A DNA stretch of 64,000 bases from the NCBI GenBank assembly GCA_942493075.1, contig OW818681.1:2232001-2296000 (forward strand), written 5' to 3'. Shown piece by piece: positions 54,446 through 63,152 of this stretch. The position numbers and the translations under genes were made by a program. The stretch comes from JBBQYD01 sp942493075 (GTDB lineage Bacteria > Verrucomicrobiota > Verrucomicrobiia > Limisphaerales > UBA8199). A model generated the notes under the pieces. It was not told where the DNA came from, made no database searches, and saw nothing but the letters and a program-made list of their open reading frames with translations. Within the stretch, counting starts at the first letter, position 1. The number at the start of each line of letters is the position of its first letter.

Positions 54446-55657
54446 CTATTCCCGTTCGAAAACGAGTGTCGCGCCTTCGGATGTGAAGCTGAGGCGTCCC
54501 CCCTCGATGTTGGCTACAACATCATTTCCTGAGAACGAGAGCAGGTACTTGCCGCTCGCACTTTCCCACGTGCCCGATTTGTTTTCGAGAGGCGGTGGTG
54601 GTTGATTCCCTGCGGGCGCACGCAGAGAGACCGGCAGGTTTTTGAGTATCGCCTGTTTCTCCGGGGTGGCGACCATGGAAGCCTTTGCAAGAGCCGTTGT
54701 CACCCACGCCCGCTGAGCCTGCATCTCCCTGGAAGAGATGTTCGGTCGGGCGCGGCGAACTGCGTAGAGTGTGGAGCGCGGATCGAATTTCCACCGCCCC
54801 AGGATGGGTTCTGCCTCAAACTTCGGAGTGCGCCCGGTGTCCAGGTAGGTTTTGAAGTCGGCGAGGTCTGGAACGACCGTGCCGGTGATAGCCTTCACGA
54901 GATCCTTGTTTTGGATGATGGACTGCATCCGGGGGTGGCTGTAAATCTCACTGAAAGTCGCATGGCGTATACGCAAGTTGGTGAACTCCGCGTCTCGCCC
55001 CAGTTCTTGGAACTCAGGGCGTTCAGCCAAACCTAAAAAGCCCGGATAGTTGCTCACCCGCGCTTCAGCTAACGGATTATTAAAGAGCACACCGGCAAGG
55101 TCGGCCATTTCGTAGAAAACAGGCTGCAACGGGTCCACCGCTCGGGCCACTTTGTGCATTCCGGAAGCTTCGAGATCCTTGCCCAAACGGTTGAGCACGC
55201 GGATCGTCTTGGGCTCCTGATCGGTTGTGGCTAGCTGGTAGGTCCAATAGCTGAACGGGTAAATGGCAAACAGGACCAGGATCACGTAAGACACTCCGTT
55301 CAAAACTCCCAGACTTAAGCCGAGGCGCTGATTCAGTTTTTCCCAGAGCGCGAGGCGCAAATCGCCAGCTTTGTATTTGAAGTAAACGTCCACTCGTTGG
55401 TGCGCGTAGGCCGCAGCGACTTTGAACAGAATGGAGACGACGACAAATCCGATGAGCGGGGGCAAGGCCCAGAGCAGAATGGGGCTTTTGACACCGAAAA
55501 TGCCCAGCAGCGGCTTGATGAGCTTGGCTAGTGGCGAGGCCAGTAGAACGCCGAATATAATACCAAGAAACGAGAAACCAACGCGAATGCCTCCCTGACG
55601 GAGGCCTAGAGCGGCGACCGAGGCGACCAAAATGAAGGCCAGAAGCCAGATTGTCAT
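54446..55657 (-). CDS. CvpA-like membrane protein with C-terminal extension
   Basis: 403 residues. The first ~165 residues contain four to five membrane helices with the CvpA/colicin-V-production pattern (GGIRVGFSFLGIIFGVLLAS, LPPLIGFVVVSILFKVAAAY). A ~230-residue soluble part follows (VNPLAEARVSN-like, HPRMQSIIQNKDLVKAI), ending in a beta-rich tail (SGTWESASGKYLLSFSGND). The extension is much longer than in E. coli CvpA (162 residues). Function unknown; probably cell-envelope related. Confidence 0.65.
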   Translation of the reverse strand: MTIWLLAFILVASVAALGLRQGGIRVGFSFLGIIFGVLLASPLAKLIKPLLGIFGVKSPILLWALPPLIGFVVVSILFKVAAAYAHQRVDVYFKYKAGDLRLALWEKLNQRLGLSLGVLNGVSYVILVLFAIYPFSYWTYQLATTDQEPKTIRVLNRLGKDLEASGMHKVARAVDPLQPVFYEMADLAGVLFNNPLAEARVSNYPGFLGLAERPEFQELGRDAEFTNLRIRHATFSEIYSHPRMQSIIQNKDLVKAITGTVVPDLADFKTYLDTGRTPKFEAEPILGRWKFDPRSTLYAVRRARPNISSREMQAQRAWVTTALAKASMVATPEKQAILKNLPVSLRAPAGNQPPPPLENKSGTWESASGKYLLSFSGNDVVANIEGGRLSFTSEGATLVFERE

Positions 55658-55768
55658 AGCGTAAGCACGATAGAACGGTTTGAGCGAAAAGAATACAAAA
55701 ATTTTCCTGATGCCTCTGCCAAGTCGGGCGATTGAAAGTGGAAAGCCATGAAGGGGCTCAAGATTTCA

Positions 55769-55784
55769 GGTTGAAGGTTGAAGG
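55769..55784 (-). repeat. intergenic copy of the TCAAC-type repeat
   Basis: ggttgaaggttgaagg is the reverse complement of the CCTTCAACCTTCAACC unit found in frame in the RHS genes. It sits in the gap between the CvpA-like and PIG-L genes, which is otherwise without recognisable features. Confidence 0.75.
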
Positions 55785-55888
55785 AGAGGGCACAATCCGG
55801 TCGGGATCACGCGCTTTGCGCTCTTGGGATGGTCCTCATTTCACTTGACTGCCCATCCTGATTTCCGGGAGGCTCCCTCTCCAAGAGT

Positions 55889-56692
55889 ATGTCCAAGTTA
55901 CGAGCTTTAGCCATAGGTGCCCATCCGGACGATATCGAATTTCGGATGGCCGGAACGTTGCTCCTTCTTAAGGAAGCGGGTTACGAGATTCACTATTTCA
56001 ACATTGCTAACGGCAATTGCGGCAGCATGAAGACCAATCGGCTCCAGACGGCCCGCATACGAGCCTTGGAAGCACGCCGATCCGCGCGGTTGATGGGCGC
56101 GCAGTTTCATCTCAGTCTGACTAACGATTTGGAAATCTTCTACAACCAGAGGCTTCTGGAAGGGGTTGCAGCGGTAATCCGAGAGGTAAATCCGCGGATA
56201 TTGCTTACCCACCCGCCGCAGGATTACATGGAGGATCACACTTGCACCTGCCGCCTGGCGGTCACTGCTGCTTTCACGCGAAGCATGCCTAATTACCGCA
56301 CTCGGCCGCAGCGGCGTCCGGTTGATGGCGAGGTAGCCATTTATCACTGCGTGCCGCACGGGTTCTGTAATCAATTGCGAATGCCTGTCGAGATTGGCGC
56401 TTTTGTGAACACCGAGTCTGTTCACGCGACCAAGCGAGAGGCGTTGGCTCAGCATCAAAGCCAGCAGGCCTGGTTGGATTCCAGCCAGGGATTCAACTCC
56501 TATCTGCAGATTATGGAAGACATGTCCCTTACCGCGGGGAAGATGTCCCGGAAGTTCAAGCATGCGGAAGGGTGGAGACGACACCTGCATTTTGGCTATT
56601 GCGGCCCCAAGGATGATCCGCTGGCTGAGGTGTTGAAGGGTAAGTATCTCATCAATCGCGATTACGAAAAACGGACGCAGAAAGGGCTTTAG
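55889..56692 (+). CDS. PIG-L/LmbE-family deacetylase
   Basis: 267 residues. AIGAHPDDIEF gives the zinc-binding His-Pro-Asp-Asp, and LLTHPPQDYMEDHTCTCRLA the second zinc His and active-site pattern (H-P-x-D-Y-x-x-D-H). The family hydrolyses N-acetyl groups from GlcNAc-like sugars. It is complete and of normal length. Confidence 0.88.
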   Translation: MSKLRALAIGAHPDDIEFRMAGTLLLLKEAGYEIHYFNIANGNCGSMKTNRLQTARIRALEARRSARLMGAQFHLSLTNDLEIFYNQRLLEGVAAVIREVNPRILLTHPPQDYMEDHTCTCRLAVTAAFTRSMPNYRTRPQRRPVDGEVAIYHCVPHGFCNQLRMPVEIGAFVNTESVHATKREALAQHQSQQAWLDSSQGFNSYLQIMEDMSLTAGKMSRKFKHAEGWRRHLHFGYCGPKDDPLAEVLKGKYLINRDYEKRTQKGL

Positions 56693-56860
56693 TGGTGGGG
56701 CGCTCTCGCGCCCGAGAGCGCCTTCTGAGGGCTGGTCGAGGGTCTGTATCGTTTGGGGATCGGCGGCCCGCACGAAGCCGCGCTACCCTCCAGTCGTGGG
56801 CGGTTTAAGGGGATGTTGCCTGCGCTTGCCAAAACGGAGCACCTCGTTAGACAATTCGGG

Positions 56861-57610
56861 ATGCATCGGTTTTACATCGGACCGGCGGCGCCCACAACTA
56901 CCAAGCTTGAACTGACTGGTGGGGAGGCGCACCACGCCGCCAAGGTTCTACGAGTCCGCCCGGGTGAGAAAGTTCAGGTCTTAAGTGGTGCGGGCACTCG
57001 CTGGCTGTGCACTGTTTCCGCCGTGCACCGCGACGTTGTGTCGCTTGATGTAACAGAGTCCGAACAAGTGCCTGCGCCCGCTTGCGAGGTGACGCTTGTT
57101 CAAGCGATCCCCAAAGGCAAGATCATCGAGTCCATCATCCAAAAGGCTACCGAGCTGGGCGCTCGCAGGGTAGTGCCGATCCTGAGCGAACGAGTCGTAA
57201 CGCACTTGGACAAGGAAAGTGCGCAGGACAAACAGGAGAAGTGGCAGCAAGTCGCGGTAGAAGCCATTAAGCAGTGCGGAGCCGCTTGGCTCCTTGAAGC
57301 TCAGAAACCGCTGACTCCTGCCGAGTTCGTATCCCAGAAACCCCCATTCGACCTGTCGCTCGTGGCTTCGTTACGTCCAGGCAGTCGTCCTCCCCGGCAT
57401 GTTTTCTCCTCCTGGAACTCTGAGCATGGAAGACAACCGAGTTCGGTTGCCGTTTGGATCGGGCCGGAAGGGGATTTTACCTCCTCCGAATATGATCTTA
57501 TCGAGGCATCCGGGGCACGGCCAATTTCTCTGGGTTCGCTGGTGCTGAGGGTGGAGACCGCAGCGATTTACTGCCTTTCGGTGATTCATCACGAGATCGC
57601 AGCGGGTTAA
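56861..57610 (+). CDS. rsmE: 16S rRNA (uracil-1498-N3)-methyltransferase
   Basis: 249 residues from the ATG at 56861 (MHRFYIGPAAPTTTKLELTG). The N-terminal PUA-like part has GGEAHHAAKVLRVRPGEKVQ; the SPOUT domain has PKGKIIESIIQKATELGA, WIGPEGDFTSSEYDLIEA and LGSLVLRVETAAIY, the knot motifs of RsmE. It methylates U1498 of 16S rRNA. The upstream in-frame extension to 56753 is not conserved in the family. Confidence 0.92.
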   Translation: MHRFYIGPAAPTTTKLELTGGEAHHAAKVLRVRPGEKVQVLSGAGTRWLCTVSAVHRDVVSLDVTESEQVPAPACEVTLVQAIPKGKIIESIIQKATELGARRVVPILSERVVTHLDKESAQDKQEKWQQVAVEAIKQCGAAWLLEAQKPLTPAEFVSQKPPFDLSLVASLRPGSRPPRHVFSSWNSEHGRQPSSVAVWIGPEGDFTSSEYDLIEASGARPISLGSLVLRVETAAIYCLSVIHHEIAAG

Positions 57611-57752
57611 TAGCTCTTTCCCAGGGACGCTTCCAAATACATGCTTCAAAACGTGGAACGTATTTGATACCTGAAACGGACGTTGCTAGCCTGCACACGT
57701 AGAGTCCGTGCCGTGTAGGAACGGGTATCTTAAGTCATTCAGACGCGCATCC

Positions 57753-58982
57753 ATGAAGGTAAACGCCCAGGCGTTTTTTAATTTTTGCTCCGGCCATGTG
57801 CCGCTCTTGCGGCAGATGACTTTGCGCACAGGTGAGATCTCCGAGGCAGACGCGCTGGTGCTGATTCGCGACCACGCTCTCATGCAAGATGAGCTGCCCG
57901 AGACCACGTGGCGCCGTTTGCGTGAGCTGCAAATTCTCGTCCCCTCAGAGCCAGGCGGTTCGGTTTACCTCCTGGCGGAGCCTGTCAGCCGGCTCCTGGC
58001 TTACCTGTTTGATGAAGCGAACCCGGCGACACCAGAAATGGTTCGTGGTTATATCAGTTCGCTTGAGGCGCTGGGACGCAACCTGGTGCGCGCTATCGAG
58101 ACCGATGATATCACCTTTGTCGGTCTGGCATTCAACGAGATCAACACCTCCCTCAGACGGATTTACGCAGATCTTGAAGAAACTCAGCGGGCGGTTCAAA
58201 ACGAGGTAGCTGCGTTCAAGGTCAACCGGCAGCAATTCTCCGTCCGCGATCGGTATGGGCGAATCGTTTACTGGATGCAGCGTTTTGTCGAACCGATGGT
58301 GGAAATCGTGCGGCCAGATGGTCCTATGGCTGCCGCCTTCGAGGAAACGGAGCGGCTCCTGAGGCTGGCCCGGGAACAATCACTTTTTAACGACCATCCA
58401 GCGTTGGAACGGAACCTTCGGTATTTACGATTGGTTCGTCAGCATGCCCTGCGGGTGTTCCAGGAATGCCGCAAAGAATTGCAGCCTTTGTATGAATCGC
58501 TGCGCCGTTCCAGTTTCATCGCTATGGGCGCGGCTGCTGCTCTGGAGAGTCTTCAAAGGGATGGTCTGGCGAATTGGGGCGTTCGGCCCCTTATCGGAAT
58601 CAGTCAGATGCGGGTTCAGGATGTTCCTGGCGATTCGGCGATAGCCCTGGCACTACGGCGAGTCATCGAGCATCCCCCCGAACCCGCTCCTCGAATTGCT
58701 GTGCAGGAAACCGAAGAAGCACCCGCCGCACTGGTGCAGCGGCTTTGGCTCGATCAGCTACCGGCGGAGCTTGCGCCCAACCTGCCGGTTGCAGATGCCT
58801 TGGAATGGCTGATCACGCGGTACCCTAACAAGAACACGGCGGAACTTTTAGGAGGCTTGGGCGCACTCGTGTTTTACGAGGATTTTCAGACAGTTTTTAC
58901 GGATTTGCCCGCGCGGGAATACCGGACCCGGGATGGCAGCCTGCATGGCCACCCAATGCGTTTGGAGCAAGACTATGATTAA
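57753..58982 (+). CDS. MksF/JetA-like kleisin of a Wadjet-type SMC system
   Basis: 409 residues from the ATG at 57753 (MKVNAQAFFNFCSGHVPLLR). N-terminal winged-helix-like part, a central helical region (NEVAAFKVNRQQFSVRDRYG, FVEPMVEIVRPDG) and a C-terminal winged-helix end. Order and size fit the kleisin subunit of MksBEF/Wadjet (JetA), which bridges the SMC heads. First gene of a four-gene operon. Confidence 0.78.
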   Translation: MKVNAQAFFNFCSGHVPLLRQMTLRTGEISEADALVLIRDHALMQDELPETTWRRLRELQILVPSEPGGSVYLLAEPVSRLLAYLFDEANPATPEMVRGYISSLEALGRNLVRAIETDDITFVGLAFNEINTSLRRIYADLEETQRAVQNEVAAFKVNRQQFSVRDRYGRIVYWMQRFVEPMVEIVRPDGPMAAAFEETERLLRLAREQSLFNDHPALERNLRYLRLVRQHALRVFQECRKELQPLYESLRRSSFIAMGAAAALESLQRDGLANWGVRPLIGISQMRVQDVPGDSAIALALRRVIEHPPEPAPRIAVQETEEAPAALVQRLWLDQLPAELAPNLPVADALEWLITRYPNKNTAELLGGLGALVFYEDFQTVFTDLPAREYRTRDGSLHGHPMRLEQDYD

Positions 58983-59021
58983 TGCTTTATCCAGGCGTCA
59001 CTCCGCCAACACACCCTTAGT

Positions 59022-59594
59022 ATGAACGAGCTTCCTTTTCTGCGTGAAGTCTTCGAGCAGCTCACACGGGGGGCCCATTTAGGGCCTGACGACGAGCCGT
59101 GGTTCTCAGCCATGAGCGCCAGCTATGAGGCCTATGCTGAATACTACCGCCCCCTGGGATTTGAGTTAGTGCGTCACAAACGGGAATTCTTCTATTTTGA
59201 ACCGAAGGAACCCGACAAGATTCACGACACGCTGCCTCGTATTGCAGTTTTTGCTTACATCCTGATCGATCACGCAGCCAATCGCGGTCAGCCCATCGAG
59301 GAATACCTGCTTGGCGGGAACTTTCTAGCCAGCAACCTTCCACACTTTACCTTGGAACGTTATTCGGCCTTGTTGAGGCAGGTTGATGTGCATGAAGCAG
59401 CCGATCTGAAGCGAGTGCTTGATCACATGGAACGGCTCGGCTGGCTGAAATGGACAGGCCCTGATGAGTTCCGTTTTCTGCGTCCATTCCATCGGGTTTT
59501 TGACAAATGCCTTGAGCTTGCCGAAACCTCCGCAGCCACAGCACCCCAAACCAGCGAAGCCCCGGCAACCGCCCAATCCACCACTGCAAGCTGA
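59022..59594 (+). CDS. MksE/JetB-like KITE subunit
   Basis: 190 residues: LREVFEQLTRGAHLGPDDEP, LVRHKREFFYFEPKE and LERYSALLRQVDVHEA, with tandem winged-helix character and a Pro/Thr/Ala-rich tail. Matches MksE/JetB in size and position between kleisin and SMC genes. It binds the kleisin in the loader complex. Confidence 0.78.
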   Translation: MNELPFLREVFEQLTRGAHLGPDDEPWFSAMSASYEAYAEYYRPLGFELVRHKREFFYFEPKEPDKIHDTLPRIAVFAYILIDHAANRGQPIEEYLLGGNFLASNLPHFTLERYSALLRQVDVHEAADLKRVLDHMERLGWLKWTGPDEFRFLRPFHRVFDKCLELAETSAATAPQTSEAPATAQSTTAS

Positions 59595-59597
59595 CCT

Positions 59598-62297
59598 ATG
59601 TTGAACGGACCTTTAAAAGTCATCCTGATCCGCGCAGGTCGATATGATTACGCGGAGGTTGAGCTAGCCGGCTCCGTGCAGATGGTCGGACCAAACAATA
59701 CAGGTAAAACCACGCTGATTAACACGCTGCAGTTTCTGTACGTGGACGATTTGCGCACAATGGATTTCGGCTCGTATAGTCTGGATCAGACGCTTGCCTA
59801 CTACTTTCCGAACCAATACAGCTACGTGCTTTTCGAATGTCTTGGAGGCAGGGGCAAGTGCGTGGTGGGTTGGCGCGGGCAGAGCAAGGCTTCCGGAGGC
59901 GATCCCGAACGTTTCTATTACCTCGGAGCGTATGATTCGTCCGATTTTCTGGCCCCGGATCAGCAGGTGCGCGAGCCCCGGGACGTAACCGCCCGGCTTT
60001 CCATAAAACAATTCCGTCAGATCCGTTCCGCACAAGAGCATCGAGAGATGCTGTTGCCGCCGGAAGGTGGAGACGACAAGGGGCTCGGCATTGTGGCCCT
60101 TCGAGACAACAATCGTTTTCGCCGCTTCCGGGAGTCCCTAAAGGATCTGCTAAGTCTGAGCAGCATTACTCAAGAGCAGATGCGCGACCGGTTGCTGACA
60201 TTGGCCGATGTGCGGACCGATGTGGCTGCGTTGGATGTAAGAAAGCTCTTTGGAGAGGACTACGATTTGATCCGGCGTCGTCGTGATGCCTTGGCCCGCT
60301 TTAAGAAGCACGAGCCGCAGGTGCGTCAGCTTGTTGAGCGCAGCTCAGAATTGGATGGCGTGCGGAATGAGTTGGTGGCCCGCTGGACCGATCTGCGCCA
60401 GCGCCGCCAGGACTATGAGCAATCCCACCGAACCCGCCTCGCCGACCTGGAGACAGTCGTCGGAAAGGAGAATGAAGCCATCCAGTTGCTGAGCGACGAG
60501 CTGGATGATCGGAACCGCGAGAGAGATAGTGGGATTTCCGAATGCGGCGCCCTCCAGGGCAAGTTGGCTGAGCTCGACCGATTGGCGAGATCTTTCGATG
60601 GATTTGAACCTGAGCTGGCACACGCGGCCGAGCAGAATGCCAAGAATGAGGAACTGCGCTTAAAGAACCTGCTGGCGCAGGCTCACACCGAATCTCAGGA
60701 GAAAGTCCGGCAGAAGATCGCTCTGTTCAAAGACCTCGTGACTCACAAGGAACAGCTTATCGAGAATTTCGATCACCTTGTAGTAACCGAGTTGCGAAAG
60801 CATTTTACCGAGGATGACCTGAATCGCGCGTTTGGCATTTTGAGTTTCGACCTGCTGGAGCTTCCGTTGGGTGCGGATGGTGTGGACATTAAAGATAGAG
60901 AAGCCGCTCATGCATTGGTTCGCCAGATCAGCGACCGCATTGAGACTGGTCGGTATCGTGATCAGGCAGTGGAGATTCTGATGCGCCCCAGCCGCCGTTC
61001 CCTAAGTGAGCTGGCCGATGTGCCTGTGCTGAAGGAGCGGCTCGAAGAGGACCGGAAAACGTTAGGTCATTGGGAGGGCACTCTTCAGGCCATACTGGAG
61101 CGGGAGCGCCTGGCTGAGGAGCTCAAACGCCAGCAGTCGTTGTTGGCCGATGTCCAGCGGCAACTGGTTCTGTTTGATTCCTATCAGCAGCAACGGGCCG
61201 AGGAACCTAAGTTGAGGCGCGATTTACAGGTCCTTGAAGCACGGGTTAAGACGGTGCGCGCTGCCATCTCGGGGCTCGAGGAAAAACGCGAGGCGGCGAA
61301 AGGCCGTCGACAGGAAGCGCAACAGCAAGGAGAGCAGGCTCAAAAATCATACAGTGACCTGATGGTGCGGTTCGACCAGTGCCTCTTTCCCTCCTTTAGT
61401 GCGCTCCCGGTGAAGCTCAATGATTTGCCCGCCGATCTCAACCAGGCCATAACCATTTACCTCAAACTGCAGGAGAAAGAACGGCGGTTGCATGAGGATA
61501 TCACCAATTCGTTGCGCCTGGTCGCCGGGTTGGTTGGCGAGGAGTTCACTGGAGCCGATGACGGTGAGACGATCAAAAACCTGGATAATGAGCTGGAGGC
61601 GTTGCCCGTTAAAAGTGATGCACTCGAGCGCGACTGGAATGCGCTCATCCAGGGACTCCGTGGCTTATTCGCCGGTGTCCTAAAGGAACTGGATGCCGTC
61701 AAAGTAGCGGCAGCGGATTTAAACCGGCAGTTCGGTAAAATCCAGGTCTCGAATTTGCAGGCTATCAAGCTGGAGGTGCTTGAGGCCGGGGATCTCGTGA
61801 GCTGGATTCGCAAGCTGGTGGACATCCAGCAGCCCGGACTTTTTGATGAGGATACCAAGCTGGATCAGACCTTGCGGAATTTCCGGCAGAAGCTCGAGGG
61901 CAGCCCCTTGATCTCCTATTCGCAGTTGTTTTCGTTGCAGTTCACTGTGGTGGGCCAGGATGGTGTGGCTCATCATTATCAGGACTTCCGCCAAATTGAG
62001 TCGCACGGGACGACCATTGCCATCAAGGTCCTCTTCAATCTCATCGTGCTTCGCCGTTACCTGCGCGAAGAGCAATGCGTGGTCCCGTTCTTCCTGGATG
62101 AGATTCAGGCGCTTGATCCGGCCAACCGCGCAGCGGTGCTATCCACCTCCCGCAAGCTCGGCTTCCTTGCGATCACAGCCTCACCAGAACCGATTACTGA
62201 GGTCGAAAGCCTGTATTTCTTGCAGCCCAAGCAGGGGCGTATTGTCCTTCGACAAAAGCATCGGGTGGGGATCAATCTCACCCCGTTGCCCGCATGA
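59598..62297 (+). CDS. MksB/JetC-like SMC ATPase
   Basis: 899 residues. Walker A MVGPNNTGKTTLINTL (~31), then two long coiled-coil arms (residues ~230-420 and ~470-740) around a hinge-like segment, a C-loop-like ESHGTTIAIKVLFNL (~800) and Walker B VVPFFLDEIQALD (~830). It is shorter than MukB and matches MksB/JetC. In Wadjet the JetABC complex extrudes circular DNA loops and triggers cleavage by JetD. It starts 3 bases after the MksE-like gene. Confidence 0.85.
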   Translation: MLNGPLKVILIRAGRYDYAEVELAGSVQMVGPNNTGKTTLINTLQFLYVDDLRTMDFGSYSLDQTLAYYFPNQYSYVLFECLGGRGKCVVGWRGQSKASGGDPERFYYLGAYDSSDFLAPDQQVREPRDVTARLSIKQFRQIRSAQEHREMLLPPEGGDDKGLGIVALRDNNRFRRFRESLKDLLSLSSITQEQMRDRLLTLADVRTDVAALDVRKLFGEDYDLIRRRRDALARFKKHEPQVRQLVERSSELDGVRNELVARWTDLRQRRQDYEQSHRTRLADLETVVGKENEAIQLLSDELDDRNRERDSGISECGALQGKLAELDRLARSFDGFEPELAHAAEQNAKNEELRLKNLLAQAHTESQEKVRQKIALFKDLVTHKEQLIENFDHLVVTELRKHFTEDDLNRAFGILSFDLLELPLGADGVDIKDREAAHALVRQISDRIETGRYRDQAVEILMRPSRRSLSELADVPVLKERLEEDRKTLGHWEGTLQAILERERLAEELKRQQSLLADVQRQLVLFDSYQQQRAEEPKLRRDLQVLEARVKTVRAAISGLEEKREAAKGRRQEAQQQGEQAQKSYSDLMVRFDQCLFPSFSALPVKLNDLPADLNQAITIYLKLQEKERRLHEDITNSLRLVAGLVGEEFTGADDGETIKNLDNELEALPVKSDALERDWNALIQGLRGLFAGVLKELDAVKVAAADLNRQFGKIQVSNLQAIKLEVLEAGDLVSWIRKLVDIQQPGLFDEDTKLDQTLRNFRQKLEGSPLISYSQLFSLQFTVVGQDGVAHHYQDFRQIESHGTTIAIKVLFNLIVLRRYLREEQCVVPFFLDEIQALDPANRAAVLSTSRKLGFLAITASPEPITEVESLYFLQPKQGRIVLRQKHRVGINLTPLPA

Positions 62298-63136
62298 TTG
62301 AGCGGCAGCAAGTTTTGGCCAAGTTGGAGCGCCTTATTAGCGAAGGCAGCCTTCCATGGACTACTTGCAGCCGGGAATTCCTCAAGGCGGTGCGACCGCT
62401 AATCGACGCAGGGGTTCTCACCCAAGAGCGATCCGGCGCAGGGAGGCGGTTAACGGCCCACAACCTGCAGGCCTTGATTGAATTCAAGCAGCAGGAGTTT
62501 CCTGGCGCGGGTGCTGCCGGTTTAGGAGCGCGTGCCGATGGAGTCGCGCGATTCCGTGATTCAAAATCGGTGCCCGGGGATACACCCGAGATTGTTTCGG
62601 TGCGAGCTTGGAACGAAGACTCAATCACCAGCCAGGGCAAGGCGATTGGCGCAGCAGCAGCAACCGCATGTTACGGAGTGTTCTCTTTTGTCCTGAATGA
62701 TACCTGCGACTACAAATTGTTGGGGGCATGCGCACTCGTTGAAAACCCGGCGGTATTCCTGAAATTCGAGCTTTTGCTATTACCAATTGATTTGGTGATC
62801 TATGGACGTGGCCGGCTCTCGGAGCGTGCGTTGACCTGGATGGAAAGAGCAGGGGAGCGAGCCACATTCCTGCATCTACCCGATTATGATCCTGCCGGCC
62901 TGAGCGAATACACCAGGTTACGCCGGGTTCTAGGAAAGCGTGCCCGCCTGCATCTGCCGCCCGATTTGGAAAACCGGTTTGCACGGTTTTCCAATCGCAC
63001 GTTGCTGAATAAACCTAACAATCAGGCTTTTCTGGCAGGCCTTCGATCCTGCCCACTCGCTGAGGTAAAAGCCGTGATTGAGCTTATCCACCGGCATAAT
63101 GCCGGGCTGGAACAGGAAGCTCTGCTGCTGAGCTGA
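62294..63136 (+). CDS. short JetD/MksG-like TOPRIM nuclease candidate
   Basis: 280 residues, overlapping the SMC gene by 4 bases (ATGA). N-terminal winged-helix-like part (LEFKQQ..), then ALVENPAVFLKF (possible TOPRIM Glu) and LHLPDYDPAGLSEYTRLRRV (D-x-D-x-x-G, as in Spo11/TopoVI-A-type TOPRIM). JetD nucleases of Wadjet cut circular plasmid DNA, and this gene is in the right place. It is about 100 residues shorter than typical JetD and the N-terminal arm domain appears reduced. Confidence 0.65.
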   Translation: MIERQQVLAKLERLISEGSLPWTTCSREFLKAVRPLIDAGVLTQERSGAGRRLTAHNLQALIEFKQQEFPGAGAAGLGARADGVARFRDSKSVPGDTPEIVSVRAWNEDSITSQGKAIGAAAATACYGVFSFVLNDTCDYKLLGACALVENPAVFLKFELLLLPIDLVIYGRGRLSERALTWMERAGERATFLHLPDYDPAGLSEYTRLRRVLGKRARLHLPPDLENRFARFSNRTLLNKPNNQAFLAGLRSCPLAEVKAVIELIHRHNAGLEQEALLLS

Positions 63137-63152
63137 GCTTCCTGAATCAATA

